The notes: generated by a model not told the origin, from the sequence alone. Numbered from the stretch's first letter, positions 1 to 13,130 are shown. The stretch: 64,000 bases of DNA from Dendrobium chrysotoxum (GCA_019925795.1 CM034312.1:83145528-83209527); one strand, 5' to 3'. Program-made: numbers and translations.

Positions 1-765
1 AACTTTATCATATGCTTTCTCTAAATAAATAAATATCATATGTAGATCCTCCTTATTCTCTGTAAAATTCTCCATCAACCCTCTCAATAAATGAATAGCT
101 TCCATAATAGACCAACCCTGCATGAATCCAAATTAATTTTGAGAAACATTAGTATCACGTCGTAACCTATACTCCATAACTCTCTCCCAAAGTTTTAAAG
201 TATGACACATCAACTTAATTCCTCTATAATTCGCACAATCTTGTGCATCACCTTTATTCCTGAAAATAGGAATCAACACACTCATTCTCCATTCATCTGA
301 CATCTTTTTAGTCTTCAAAATAATATTAAAAAGTTTAGTAAGCCAAGAAATTCCTTCATCTCCTAAGCATTTCCACACCTCTACTTGAATATCATCAGGT
401 CCACTAGTTTTTCCACACTTCATTTTCTTTAAAGCCTCTCTAACTTCAGTTTTACTAATACGCCGATAAAAATAAAAATCTCTATTTTCATTTAGAGTGC
501 TAAGGTCAATAAAGTCAATCGTATTCTCACAATCTTCATTGAAAAGCTTAGCAAAATATCTCATCCACCTTTGTTGAATATCCTCTTCTAAAAAAAGCAC
601 TTTTTGATCTTCATCCATAATGCACTTCACTTGAACTAAATCCTTACTACTATCTCTTTGTTTAGCAAACTTATACTTATATCTTTCACCCTTTTTAAAA
701 TCTAATCTATTATATGAATCATTAAAAGCTAAAATCTTTGCATCGCAGATTGTTTTCTTAAACAC
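1..765 (-). pseudogene. RTE LINE reverse transcriptase, N-terminal part
   Basis: An open stretch of 210 codons (765 to 133) continues in frame past a missing start of the finger/palm domain towards base 1. It shows the RT entry motifs GKTSGPDDI and YRGIKLMCHTLKLWERVMEY, then FGFM and an EKAYDK segment near base 1. The catalytic FADD motif lies outside the window but is present in the related copy at 58.6 kb. The conserved segment PDDIQVEVWK followed by WLTKLFN is typical of RTE-type RT. The coding frame is interrupted upstream between 765 and 872. Confidence 0.85.
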
Positions 766-871
766 CTTACGAGCCTCTTTATATCTTTCTCAATTTTTAG
801 AGTTTTTACATCTAAACCAATTATTATAACAAAGCTTCTTTTTTTATCTTTTTTTGCACATTTTAATTCCA

Positions 872-1805
872 CTACCAACTATTTTTATTATTAGGAGCTT
901 TTCCTTTTGAAACTCCAAGCACATCCTTTGCAACATTCTTAATGTTACTAGCTACTTTATCCCACATAACATTCGCTTCCTCATGCACAGACAAAATCTT
1001 AAGATCTCGAATCTTTCTCTCAAAAATATTTTTGTTAGTGTTCTTTAAAAAATCCCATCTAATCTTAGAACAACATTTTACTAAATTTTTCATATTTTGC
1101 CCCTTCATCTTAAAGTCTAAAACTAATAAGCGATGTTTGGTACATAAACTTTCACTCGGAATAACTTTACAATCTTTGCAATCTAAACGATCTATTTTTC
1201 TAATAAGAAAATAATCAATCTGAGTTTTACTATATCCATTCTTATAAGTGATGAGATGATCATCTTTTTTCTTAAATAAAATATTAGCAATTACAAAATC
1301 TAATATAGTCTTACCACCTTCATTAGTAACTCCAAATCCATAGCCACCATGAATACTTTTAAAATCATTTACCTCTCTACCAACATGTCCATTAAATCTC
1401 CTCCAATAAAAAACTCTTTCTTCAAGAGGTATCTTTTGAATTAATTCTTCAAGCCATTCCAAAATTTTAATTTTAAATGCATATCCAAACCTACTTGGAT
1501 AGCATAAGTACTTATAATATTAATAAATTTAGCATCAACAATAATCTTCAAAGCAATAATTTTGTCTCTAATTCTATCAATTTTTATAACATTATTCTTC
1601 AAACTCTTATCTATAATCGCACCTATACCATTTCTAGTACGACTTCTACCAGAATACCAAAGTTTAAATCCTAAACTATCAATCTCCTTAGTCTTCTCTC
1701 CAACCAATTTAGTTTATTGAATGCATAAATATTTATCTTCCTATGAATCATAATATCAATTAATTTCATTAACTTGTCTGTAAGAGAACCTACATTCTAA
1801 GATCC
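872..1805 (-). pseudogene. RTE LINE endonuclease (EEP fold), broken
   Basis: Two overlapping open stretches (1707-1441 and 1462-872), plus a shifted piece up to 1805, make up an exonuclease-endonuclease-phosphatase domain. Motifs in order are NVGSLTDKL near 1790, GFKLWYSGRSRTRNGIG, FNGHVG where the family has GDFNGHVG, TQIDYFLIR, and TKHRLLVLDF at the C-terminal histidine. The usual N-terminal GTWN reads as a stop followed by N, and the expected QETKW segment reads FNKLNW, so the catalytic glutamate is gone. At least two frameshifts separate the pieces. It is a dead copy. Confidence 0.8.
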
Positions 1806-2146
1806 TATCCAAATTCTAGTTTCATAGACTAGCTTATTTGCCCACATCGGTCCATGATGTGTGAATCATTGCCTATTTAACACTGCACCTGGGCGCCAAT
1901 ACAACGACCCTTGCACACTTCACGCTGCATTCAAGTCATACAGCGCGTCGCTTCCAGGAAACGCCCTAGCATTAATACAATGTGTTAAAGGATTCATGTC
2001 ATGATTATTCGATAAGTTTTACACTAGTTGTGGACTACCTAACACAACCCTCCACTTTTCTCATTTGTGAACACTTCTTATGAACAAAAATATAATAAAC
2101 ATGTGAAAATATAAAATCATAAGGTGCTTCTTTAGGAAAGACTTAC

Positions 2147-5100
2147 TTCAATAGGAAGGATTGGATCTTCAACAGCCACAGGAATTTGGGATGCCTCAGG
2201 TAGGCCACCATCTCCACTTAAAGTACCTTTACAGTCATCATTTTCAATCTTGCTAGGATCCGACATCCTTTGAACCATGTTCTTCTCTGTGTCACTCCCA
2301 GAATTATCATGAGATGAAGAATTACCTTCTTTACTAACATTCATTCCAATATGTCCCTCTATTTTTCTCTTTCGCATCCCAAAATTTTCTGATTCTGTAT
2401 GTTTTTTGTTCAAATGCATGGATAAAGCATTTACTCCATTTACACTGCTCAACTGTTCAGTCTGAGACGGTAACTGACAGTTTGCAACTTCAGCCGAGTT
2501 GTGGACCTTAGCACTGTTCTCAGGTAGCTTGTTATCAGGATCAACTGCAAGAAAATCATGATGGATAGGAAGATGAATTTAATGAGCATGCATCAACAGT
2601 TTCACTAAAAAAGTTGGTACAACATTGGGAAATTAAAAAAAGATTTACCCGACAATGTTTGCATGATAGAGAGAGAATCAGAGAACAAGTAGGTCTGCAG
2701 CACATTACAACAATCATAAGAAAATAAAAGGAAATAGTAAATGTCAAAACTGCCTTCAGACATAACAAACATGACAAGGGACGTAACATGAATTGAAAGG
2801 CAATTAAGAGAATAAAATGCAAACCTGTGAATCAACGCTAAGAAAATCCCAAACCTCTATAGATCCTGATATGGTTGGAAGCTCAAGAAGCCTCTGAAAC
2901 ATAGAACTTGCACTTTAGATAGATTAAAATTAGCTAAAAATTGTTATCTTATTTGTACAACACAGGCAAAATGTATTCCCCTATAAACAAACAGGCTTAC
3001 ATTACATCAATATGAGTAATAAAATGCAACATCATCATTAACCTCATTCCAACTATTTGGAGCCAGATTTATGAATCCTTTTTCCCCATCTATTCCTATA
3101 CAACTAGGATAAACTTGCATCACAATATTTATGCTAGTATAGAGGCAAGAGAAATTTCTTCTGATCCTAGTCTGTAGCTTGTTCATGCCATGGGAAGTTA
3201 TAGACAACGTCACTGATAAAGTGCAAGTCCACCTCAATTCTTAGTTTGAGGTACTTATTTGTCCTTTTTTAGTGTATTATCTGCAGTTTAAATGAAAGTA
3301 GTTAATTTGGTCTAATTTGATATTTTTATATTTGTTTTTGGATAATTTTATCATGTTTAGTAAGACATATTTCTAAAGTCATATAATTCAATCAGAGTTG
3401 ATGAAGAATAAAGAAAGGGCTTTAACTTCTGGTTTCCCTGTAGGGATTCGCTCACCTTTCTAGGATTTTCCTCATGCTGCTTCCGCACTACCTCATGTCT
3501 CCCTTTGAAATGTTCATTCATCTAATTTCGTTTAAACATTTCAACATTGGATTCTTTCCTTCTCAAAATATCAATGTAAATAAATAAATACACTACAATC
3601 ATCATTTGTGTTGCTCCAATCCCATCTATTTGGCATCAAAACCGAAGTCCATATGCTATAAAAAGCTTTTCACCGATAAATTTTCACGGTCAACTTATGC
3701 TAAATTCAATTACTTACAATTGCTTCCAGCTCTGCATCTCACGCCCATATCATATTTCTTGCAATTCCCAAGCACAAAGGTGATCCATTCATCTAATACA
3801 AATCTCTCCTTTCAAAACAAAACCCCCTATCAATTGACTTGCCGCCATACCAGCCAAATTCAATATGATGTTTATTATCAAGGTTTAGGCCTCTTCCTTA
3901 AGAATATTGGAGAAGACATATCTAAGGAGATGATAAAGGATTCATTGTCACCGCGAAGACCATCTATCTTTTTGGCGCCACCTTTACCTTTAAACCCATC
4001 GTCAAGACAGCCACTTGAGCCTTTATCTAGGTCCCTTCAGTCCCAAGCATCGCATCTAACTGTAAGCTATCATCTCAACTGCACATTCATGTGCATTCGC
4101 TCGCAAACCTGCACTCCCAAACATTGCTCTCATGACTCCTCTTCCTAGCTCGCTTCACTCACTACAAAATCATCATGCATCCATGTCTTACAAAATCATC
4201 ATGCACACTCTTTGCATCATTTGTGATTGCATCCATCTACTACATGGCCTGCATCCACACACATCGCACTTCCTTGGAATCCTCATCTTTAAAACCCACA
4301 ATCACAATTACCACTTCGCGCCTCCACCTGCTTCTTACATATCCTAACTACCAACATGTTGCTTTCATAATCATGCAACACATGTCCTCTTTATGCTTAT
4401 CCATCTGCAAATTCCATGGCATTATTCACTAATCACAAAACTATGCCACATCTGCAAATCACAACCATTCATTCTCAGACAAAGCCCATCCACCTAACAT
4501 CATTAGCCATTTGAAACCACTGGCTTAGTCAATTAGTACAGGGTCAAATCAATCTAGCAATGTGTATGAAGATAACCCAACTTCCAAAGATATCTTTCCA
4601 GATATGTGGTAATGTTCATAGGGATTGATGAAGAGAGCCTTGTTGTAAATCTTATTGATGATGTTGAAATTCTTCCCATGCATCCCTTCCTCATTGGGAT
4701 GAACTCCTATTTGTCACCTCTTCTTTAGGATGTATTTCTATCTTTCTCCTCCAAGATAGATTTTGCTAGCCATACAATATAGTTTAAGACCTCCAGTTCT
4801 TTCCTTATGCAACATTTCAACTCTCTGGAGTGAAGTTCTTTGCAGTTTGATATAGTATAACTCTATCCAAGTCTTTAGTTTTTAGTCCTTACTTGTCTTT
4901 TATAGATAATTATTAGCAATTGAAATGTCATTAGTTCTTTAGGACTAGTATATTTTTATATTTGTTCAAGAGTAATTTTATCATTTTTAATCAGGCATAT
5001 TTCTATAAATGGGGCAGAAGTCAGCCATAATTGTGATCCAATAAAAAAAAGAGTTTTCTTTTTATTTCCCCTCAAGGGGATTCACTCACTACTAGCATTT

Positions 5101-8100
5101 TCTTCTTCTTCTCTTCTCAATGTCATCTCATGCCTCTCTTCCTTTTAAGCCTTTATTCATTTAAATTTCTTACCAATTCATTCTCTTGACCTCCCAGGTT
5201 CTCCCTCTACACCAGATTATTACTTTCTCAAAATATTAAAAAAAAAAACTTGAAGCAACCACAATCACAGTTTTTGTTGAGTTGCTGGCCATCAACCGCC
5301 TTACAGACTTTCCAAAGATAGCATAAAGGAAACTACAGAATACCATGAAAAAACAGTTATCCTTCATGTTGTCAAAGAAAAACACAACATAAATAGAGAT
5401 ACCTTTAGATATTTATCAAGTAATTTACATCTTTCTTGAACAACAGGTAGTTCAAGTCCCGACAAAAGAAAATGTTTTGGCGGCAAGCTAAGACTATATT
5501 CCGGAAATTCCTTTAGACGCCGATGCAACTCCTCAAAATGCCGGAACCTCATAGAAATAACGGTTTTTAAAATTCATCAGAAAGTAAACAGAATACTTAA
5601 ACAGAAAAAAAAAAAAATTTCAAAAACCCCAAGCAGCAAGTCATGAAAAGATCCTGTAAAAAATGGTTTGTTTCAGTTTCTGCCTACCTTCTTTTGATGG
5701 ACCAACAATGATTATTTGCATCAGTCACAGCAATGGAATACACAGCAAAATTTCCCGAACCACTCTTAACAATGTTGGCTCCGAAAACCTAAATAAAAAA
5801 ATTTATCCACATCATTTGCAATAAGCCATGATGATGCCCATCTTTTGCACATCTTGAATTGAAAGTACAATTGAAAGAAACAATAGATTCACCTCACATC
5901 TAAGCTTTAGAAATGAATCTGCTAGCACAGAATTTTCCAAAGACCTCAAAGAAAAGGTGGATGATTCAGATGCTGAGACGGAAGGCATGGATGATGATGC
6001 AGCTGCCCCACTATGAATCCTACCAACAATTTCAACATCCGGGTCATCACTCAGTTCCTCCACTCTAGTATCTTTGGTTAATTCATTTAGTAGATCCTTC
6101 CCTTCGCCTAAGAAAAAGGATGATCTCTCAATCTCTTGCCAAAGGGGGGTCTTCTGATTACTTGGCCTAATTTTTTTCCTTCCTGATGCTGTTCTCAATG
6201 TCCTTGGATGTCGAACATGGTTTTTAACCTTTTTCTTTGTTGAATGAAAATCAGAAGTTTCAAGAGGATGCCTTATGTGAGAAACAGAAGCATTTCTTTT
6301 GTTTTTGCTATCCCAGACTCTTGTTCCAGGAGAGCCAAGACCTGTCACATTGCTGCTCTCTTCATCTTCAGTTTCATATGAACTTTCACTAGCTATTTCA
6401 ATCTCTTCCTGATGAACATCTGACTTTTCTTGATATGGATCGGAAAGGTGATGAGCTGAATCAATCATGTCAGAATGAGCAATAAAGTTGTCAGCAAAAT
6501 CTAGATTCTCATGACATGGAACAGCAGTATTAATCATGGACAAATCACGGCTTGCTGCCTTATCTTTTTTCAAGTAACCAGGTGTTGTTGCACATTGCTT
6601 TGTGCTATTGCTGCAGGTAGATGTACCATGTGCATTTTGCTTTGGAAACTGTTTTGATCCTTCCTTCTTCCTATAGTTTCTTCCTTTTGCCCATACATTT
6701 TCAAGATGCTCAGGTGCAAGAGCATGTTGCTTCTTTTGGGAAATTATATCCAAAAGCTGACCCCACTCTCCTTTGGAAATGGATGATAAAGTTGGGTCAA
6801 TATGATCAGTTTGAGTATTTGGTGATTCTTGAGCACCATTATTTATGGTCCCTGGCATCAGCGCTGCCTCATGAGTCCCTACAGGATGCTTCAAATAAGT
6901 TGCTTCATTATTTGCCACTTGTTCATCAGAAGCAATTTTAGATGGGCCATGCTTAAATTGTACAAGTTCGAGCCCCACAGCTGAGCGATCTAGTAACCCA
7001 GAAAGCTGTTCAGGTGATGGCTTTGAAGGTGCATTAGACTTGACTATGACTGCCTGATCTGTTGAAGTTTTAGTTTCCTTATCAGCCTTGTTGGCAAAAG
7101 AAAGAACCAGAGACTCAATCTTTTCATTGATAACCCTAACGTGAAAATGGAAACATTATATTAAATTGGACAAAAGCAAAAAGTCTATATGAGAAAGAAT
7201 CACTGAAGCGAAAATATAACCACCTTGGATTAGCCAAGTTTAAAACAGGTCGAAAGACAGCACAAGCAAGAAGTTCTCTAGTGGTATATTGAAAAAAACA
7301 GCATTGCAGGTCTTTGGGCCTAAAAGCAGTCGACATAAGCCCCTTCACCAAATGCTGCAAAACCTGAGACAGTGGATTTGGAAACAAAAAGGATTTTTAT
7401 TTTAACTTTCCTCACTTAAAACTTTTACTAGTAAATTCTTCTTTATCAGAAAGCAGACACGCAATACAAGCTTAGAGCATAAAATTGTTAGGGTATTAGG
7501 CTATTCAATATCAAGTTATTCCAATAATTTGATCAAATGGGCAAAATTAGGGCAAATACAAAACAACAGAATGCAATTAGAAATGGAAGAAATAATGAAA
7601 TGAAAATTCTTTCACTAAAAACGATCAATTAGCATAAGTCTAAAGCGATAATGGCTCGGGATTGCAAATTCACAGAAGGATAAAAGAAACAACGTTTCAG
7701 ATTTCAACTTCTACATTACATCCTGCTGCAATAAGTCAATAACTAGTTAAATTTCCTGGTACGAGGGACCTACAACCTTGTGTTCAGCTTTTGCAGAAAA
7801 CAGAGCAGGATGCAACTTGCTCTCAGCGGCCAGAACCTGCTTCAGTTGAAGATCTTGATGATCAAGGGGAAGCTTCTTCAATTCCTGCCTTCCAATCTTG
7901 GAGATGCTCGTACGATAAAGTTCCAAATGATTGCAAAACAGATTAATAATATCCCTGCATCATTTTCCACAACCCCATTCCAATAAATAAATATATTTTT
8001 TAAGTATTCTTCAAAAGGTCATTAAATGGAAGGTAGTATGATGATAAAAACCTGGTAAGAAGCTCAATGAGATTTATCTCTCTTGCACGACTTGAAATTT

Positions 8101-11100
8101 CCCCAAAAACATTATTTATAATCTGAACTAATTCTTCAGGACCATCTTTATCCGGTGTTATGCGAGAGTACCAAAGATCTGTTACCCACTCTGAGACCAA
8201 GTGTCTGGTAAAGTGGTCAATTGCCTCCTCAGTAACAGGAGAATTCACCTTGCTTCTCCAGTTGAACTTTTCAAGGGGAGAGTTGTGAGGTTTGATGGAC
8301 TTCTTTTGGGAAGATGGATTTCTAAGAGGTGGTTTGCTGCCTGTTGCTGACTTCTTGTGGATATCAAGCTCAAGTGAGACATATCGGCAGAAAATGATCA
8401 ACACAGCAGCGGCGGGCAAGTTCACCCAGACTGAGGAACTAGTTACTGAAAACAAAGCATTATGGAACCAATACTCAAAGAGAAGAGCTAAACAAAAGAA
8501 AGAAAATAAAACTGAGATTTTCAGATGGGAAGATATAAACAGATAGTTAGAACCAAATCTGCTATTAAGCCTCCAAAGTCAAACTTCAACACAGATTCAT
8601 TTTATAATATATCCAAATAATGAAATAACAGACTGGCAAACAAAGATCCACCGAAAATGCTAAATTGCAAATTAGAGCCGCATGCACAGAAAGACCACTG
8701 CACAGGGCACAGAATTCTGAAATGATAAATCCATTAAACATGAAAATTGATATCAATGAAAGCGCCTAAGTAATATGATAAGAATTGGTAGAGCATTCAT
8801 TCCAACATTTCTATACTATTTATACAATCCTAGAAGAACTTCTAATAGGAAACAGAATAATTACAATAATCCATGGATTGATGAGGAGACATAATAATAA
8901 TAAGAGTATAATTAGAACAATCCACCGATTGATAAGTAGGCAATAGAGATCCCAAGAATCAATAAGTTAGCAACAGGAGTTAAAGAAAAGAGGACGGAAA
9001 TCTTAGTAAGTGTGGATCACCAGCTAGCATAAATTATGTAGGCATTTCATACTTCCCCTCAAGGGAATGAATGGATGTCATTCATTCCAAATTTGCCTAA
9101 TAATTTCTAAAAGACTATCCTTGATAATGTTTTGGTGAGAAAGTCAACAAGTTGTTTACCTATGGTTACAAATAGAATACAGGTTACAGCACCATCAAAC
9201 TTCTTTTTATAATGTGTCTTTCAACTTGAATATATTTTCTACAGCCATGTTGCAGGGGACTAAATGCAATATTGATAGCTAACTTATTATCACGTTGGTA
9301 AATAACTTGGGTATATTAAGAATATTTTGAAGTGTAAGAGATTTGTTTATAAGAATATCTCTTTAACTGGCCATAGTGGCCAAGGATCCATTAACCAAAT
9401 TATTTTCTTATGTTTAGGACAACGGTTGTATGAAGTAAATTTATGATAAGAGTTGCTCACATGATTTGTAGCTCCTGAATTAATGATCCAGAGCTAAAAT
9501 TGGACATTTCTAAGACTTAAAAAGAATGAGAATAGGAGATGATACCTAAGCATGCTAGAGTACAACTACCTACTATAATTTTTTTAGGTGCTCCTAAAAA
9601 GACTTTTCTCTTTCTGTGCCTTATAAATAGGCTAATTTTGTTCTTCCCTTTAGAACCTATGAACCAATTGTGACCACTTTAATTAATTCTTTCCAATTCA
9701 ACCAATACGTTCCATGGATGTTTTGCAACTCTCCAATTAGATTTAGATTGCATTCCTCAATTCCAATAGAACTTAAGACCTAGGGTATGTGGGTATTATT
9801 ATTATTGTACATAGAGAGAAACTGTGGTTCTGTTCCCAGGAAAATAAATAAAGAAAAAAAATGCAACAATGTGTCAATGGAGATTGCAAAAATGAAATTT
9901 TTTTTCGACAATGCAATGATGAATGCAGAAACAATGGGACTAATTTATGACAATGCAGTGATGAAGGCTGCAATAATGGAAAATGCTAGCAGCAACACAA
10001 AAATGAAGGCCATACTTATGAAAAAATAAGGGAAAAGGAAGAGAGTGCGACAATGAAAATGGCAAGGTTGTGATAATGCAATGATGAAGGCTATTGTAAT
10101 GAAAATACAAAAGAAAAAGATGAGGGCTCTGATATCATAACAAGAATTGGTGAGAATTGGCTGACTATTTCATTCCAAGATTTGTGTAATATTTATACAA
10201 TTTGAGGAGAGCTTTAATAGAAAACATAATAATTACAATAGTCATAGATTGATGAGTACGTAGAACAATTATAATAGTTCACAAATTCATGAGTAAGCAA
10301 TGGAGATTCTATGAATCAATGAGATGGCGCAAAAGAGGAACGAAAGAGGGCGGAATTCTTGATGAATGTGGATCGTAACTGTTAGAATTCATGTAGGCGT
10401 TTTACATAACATCTACAGAGGTATGGCAAAGAGAATAAAACTATAAATAGGAGGTGATAAAAAGAAACTGATAAAGTTTTCATGTAATTCCAAAATAAAC
10501 AATGCATTGGTACACAATAGCTTTGAAACATGAAACTTATATGAATTTGATATTCCCCTACTGTAAAGCAAAACAAATACTTGGAAACATGAAAATATGA
10601 GAACATTTTATGAAGCCCAAAAAGCATGTCAAAAGCTTAGTAGTTCCTTCTCCCTCCAATAGCTTCAGTTTTTTATCACGTTATCCAAGCTTTAAAACCT
10701 TTAAATCACACCTGCTTAGAGTTTAATAACTTGAATTACTAACAACACCATAAACTAAAATTTACGTACTCACTAAACAAACAAATAATTTCTATTTAAA
10801 GAGTTTTACGCTCTGAATCCCTCTCTTCTTTTGGAAGATTCCTAGAAAGTGAGTGAGTTTATTCTAGGTTAAGCTCTAAAGGTGACATAAGTATTAAATT
10901 AAATGTATAATGCTTAAGGTTTTAAAATGTTTCAAAATAGCCATAATCTCCAACATACATTACATGCTTATACTACCCTAATCAATAATAGGTTTCCTCA
11001 AACCTCAATCATCATATTGCACGACAAAAAGGGCATACCAAGTGCAAAAGGCTTCCACCAATGTAGGTTCCCAAGAGGGTTTGAGGTAAGTAGCCATACC

Positions 11101-13130
11101 CAACTAACAAAAAGCTATCTTCAACTCAAAACATTAACCTACTAGATCAAAATAGCGCAAATTTCATGCTCTCAATATGGTTATGCCAACTACCAAGGCG
11201 CCTGCATTGGAACTATAAAAATAATATCAGGCTATTTATCATCAAAGATAACTAGCATATCATAACAGTGAGTCTGTATAATTCTTAATTGTAGTTGATA
11301 GAATTATAGTGTTATCTTTTCTATTGATTAAATTATCACCCTCCAGAAAAACAACATTTTATACAAGTACATGTGAGTGTTCGAGTGTATGCATGTCATG
11401 GATGCCTGGAAATTGGTTGAATGCGTGTACTTAAATATATAAAAAAATAGCGTCATTTGTATATAAGTAGTTATAATCATATCTAAATGCATATATATGT
11501 AGCCCTCTCAAATAATTAGGGCAGATAATATTGATGATTACGAGGCATATGTACTAATTATAAGAAAGTGGAGTACAAAGCATTTGTGTGTGTATATGTG
11601 TTTATATGTGTGTGTATTATTCAATAATTTAATGTTGATTATTAGGAAGAATGAATGTACTAAATATACGAATAAGGGAGTAAAATTTACCTGATAGTGT
11701 GCCTAATCATACATATGCATATATATTATTTTTTGCTTCCTTCCACATTAGCTTCTTACTTATCATATGAGCAAGCAAATATACATTGTATCCTTGACAT
11801 TTCCCAATCCTAACTTCCATGTTTGGTTCACAAACATTCTTTCTCATGGATAATTGCAAGGAAAGCATAAACGAGATTGCAAGGAAAGCATAAACGAGAC
11901 TTTACAGGGCTTTGCATTTGAAATTTTCTACGTTTGGTGGGGAGGGGAGTTTCCGGAAGTGGTGACAAGAGAGCGCATCATATTCAAGAGCATGTGGACA
12001 ACCAAACAAACTATAACAAATATTCCAACTTCACCTTCGGCCGAATTCAGTTTGGAACTTCTGATAGCTTTGCTAATTTTAATTGTGTATGATGGTTTGA
12101 CAAGTTCAATAGACCTGATTTCTCAAATAGCTGAAGGTAGCATTACAGCCAAGTCAACTTCCAAAGCAGCACAAAATAATAAGACATACTCCAAAATGCA
12201 TAGAAACCCTTTCCTCCCTAAGGGCATGGGAATCATGAATCTTTATATGATAAAAGTTTCATAAGCATAAGGTTTTAGGAGACATCCTTTGGACATTGAC
12301 ACACTTTAACAGAGTGAAATTTACATCAAGGATGTACTTTAGTTACGGAATTTGCACTTGGGCTAAAGCCAAAAAAATTAGTAGAGCATTTCAACGTTGT
12401 CCAGCACTTTGAATAAAGAAAAACAAGTAAAAATAAGCATCAATTGCACTAAAACCGAATGAACGTTTGAGCGAACCCCAGCAAAGCATGAGTCTGCATT
12501 TTCTAAAGAAAGTGATAGGGAGACTTAATCTTTCAACCCAATTTTACCTTTTAGCGCAAATGAAATAGTATAAAGAAGCATTAACAACTTGTTTAAGAGG
12601 TATTATCTTTGACCACCAAAATAAAGGTCTAAGGTTTGAATTTCAGTAAAAATAGTATACAGATATCAATCTCCCTAAAAAATTGATTTACTTCAGATAG
12701 CAATGTAAGCTTCCCAGTTAGAATTGCAGCCCTAAATCCGGGCATAACTTTGCGAGATTAAACCCTTGACACCTCTTAGGGGAAGTAGAGACAGAACGAA
12801 GAAAAGCAATAAACCTCGGAAAAAAAACAAATCGAATCAATAGAAATCGTCTAAACAAACATGCTGCAACTGGATGAAAGAACACTGGATAATCAGAGAA
12901 AAGGCAGAATCCAGGTTAAACAAATTATGCATACCATTCAGATCATACTGGGATCTCATCGCCGCGAATTTCAAGAAAACAAACAGAATTAACTCCGGAG
13001 AAACCGGAAGGGAGATAATGGACTTACAGGACATGAGATAGGAGAGCCCGAAGAGGCATATTAGGAACAACACGACCCGTTTCTTCGCTTCTTCGATCAA
13101 ATCTCGCACCGTATGCCTGGTTGTACTCAT
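2147..13130 (-). CDS. PXA-PX domain sorting-nexin-like protein, 3' part missing
   Basis: Ten exons join at 13130-13028, 8445-8052, 7954-7777, 7363-7224, 7135-5893, 5788-5688, 5547-5403, 2893-2825, 2694-2649 and 2544-2147. All have GT-AG borders and matching phases and give 939 codons. MSTTRHTVRDLIEEAKKR starts the protein. Two hydrophobic segments (about 18-33 and 40-55) suggest a membrane hairpin. The PXA domain spans about 103-275 (TEEAIDHFTRHLVSEWVTDLW). A long polar linker follows (about 276-685). The PX domain starts near 687 and includes RRFRHFEELHRRL, LPPK and LLDKYLKRL, the usual phosphoinositide-binding face. Exon 10 ends IE before GTAAGT, so the C-terminal nexin domain expected in this plant family must lie left of base 1 or be lost. 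Function is inferred as endosomal membrane trafficking. Splice sites were read by eye and by family resemblance. Confidence 0.9.
2894..5402 (-). other. Intron 7 of the PXA-PX gene
   Basis: This 2.5-kb intron splits the PX domain between KYLK and RLLELP. Donor is AAAG/GTATCT and acceptor TTTCAG/AGG, read on the minus strand. It contains two related direct repeats described separately and, between them (about 3600-4860), a stretch with no recognisable protein. Open frames there (for example 3606-4148 on the plus strand) show composition bias and no known motif, so I treat them as noncoding. Confidence 0.8.
3240..5255 (+). mobile_element. Degenerate LTR-pair element in intron 7
   Basis: Segments 3240-3600 and 4865-5255 are diverged direct repeats. 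Shared runs in the same order include TTTTTATATTTGTT, AATTTTATCAT, GGCATATTTCTA or its variant, the stretch ending GGGGATTCACTCAC, and CTTTCTCAAAATAT. The second copy has CTATAAATGGGGCAG, which resembles a copia LTR TATA region. The 1.26 kb between them encodes nothing recognisable, so this is either an old copia element stripped of its genes or a TRIM-like element. Termini and target duplications are not resolved. Confidence 0.5.
8776..9051 (-). repeat. 3' LTR of the intron-1 copia element
   Basis: The repeat begins just after the polypurine tract and ends CCAATTCTTATCA. It aligns over its full length with 10138-10411, including the segments GAATGAATG or variant, AATTACAATA on the plus strand, and GTGGATC. 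The 5' TG terminus has mutated to TA. Confidence 0.75.
9870..10115. repeat. Imperfect minisatellite inside the copia leader
   Basis: The plus strand repeats a loose unit like GACAATGCAATGATGAAGGC with variants at about 9908, 9948 and 10073 and weaker copies between. It falls in the gag region of the shrunken copia element and may be a local expansion. Confidence 0.45.
10138..10411 (-). repeat. 5' LTR of the intron-1 copia element
   Basis: The repeat starts TGTTATGTAAAACGCC and ends next to the primer binding site at 10137-10125. Its near-equal length to the 3' LTR supports the pairing. Confidence 0.75.

Larger units (their letters stand above)
1..1850 (-). mobile_element. RTE-clade LINE, decayed, 3' end outside window
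   Basis: This is a non-LTR retrotransposon read on the minus strand, with an apurinic-type endonuclease followed by a reverse transcriptase. Fragments of both domains occur in the right order in shifting frames with stops. The RT portion around 133-240 encodes ANYRGIKLMCHTLKLWERVM, nearly the same as the second copy at 58.1 kb, so both belong to one family. That copy and the 117-bp copy at 15.97 kb show the family's 3' tail of TTG or TTA triplets. The upstream stretch 1850-2050 may be its 5' leader; no boundary or target duplication is visible. It lies 300-450 bases beyond the last visible exon of the PXA-PX gene, on the same strand. Confidence 0.85.
8776..10411 (-). mobile_element. Internally deleted Ty1/copia element in intron 1
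   Basis: Reading the minus strand, the order is 5' LTR (10411-10138, 274 bp), a primer site TGATATCAGAGCC matching the initiator-Met type with one change, degraded gag, a protease remnant WIINSGATNHV (about 9500-9440), an RNase H tail with QLVDFLTKTLSRI (about 9300-9080), a polypurine tract GAGGGGAAG, and the 3' LTR (9051-8776, 276 bp). Integrase and most of RT are missing, so one large internal deletion joined protease to RNase H. The two LTRs are clearly related but diverged. Flanking 5-mers (GTAGA, TATTA) do not match. It lies in the same orientation as the host gene. Confidence 0.8.
8446..13027 (-). other. Intron 1 of the PXA-PX gene
   Basis: This 4.6-kb intron separates the first membrane segment from the second. 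The donor is GTCCT/GTAAGT and the acceptor TTTTCAG/TAACT on the minus strand. It carries a shrunken copia element at 8776-10411. The rest (10412-13026) is AT-rich, with a TG-rich simple-repeat patch near 11580-11625 and a 23-bp tandem duplication near 11847-11895. An open frame at 11854-12264 on the plus strand has no recognisable domain and I do not call it a gene. Confidence 0.8.

Noticed and set aside
3606..4432. Chain of plus-strand open frames in intron 7
   Set aside because: Cys/His/Ser/Thr-rich composition follows the base composition; frames overlap each other and match no family. They lie between two LTR-like repeats.
8776..10411. Target duplication of the intron-1 copia element
   Set aside because: Flanking 5-mers GTAGA and TATTA do not match, so none is claimed.
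11854..12264. 136-codon open frame on the plus strand in PXA-PX intron 1
   Set aside because: It starts across a 23-bp tandem duplication, shows no domain, and lies in a clear intron of the opposite-strand gene.
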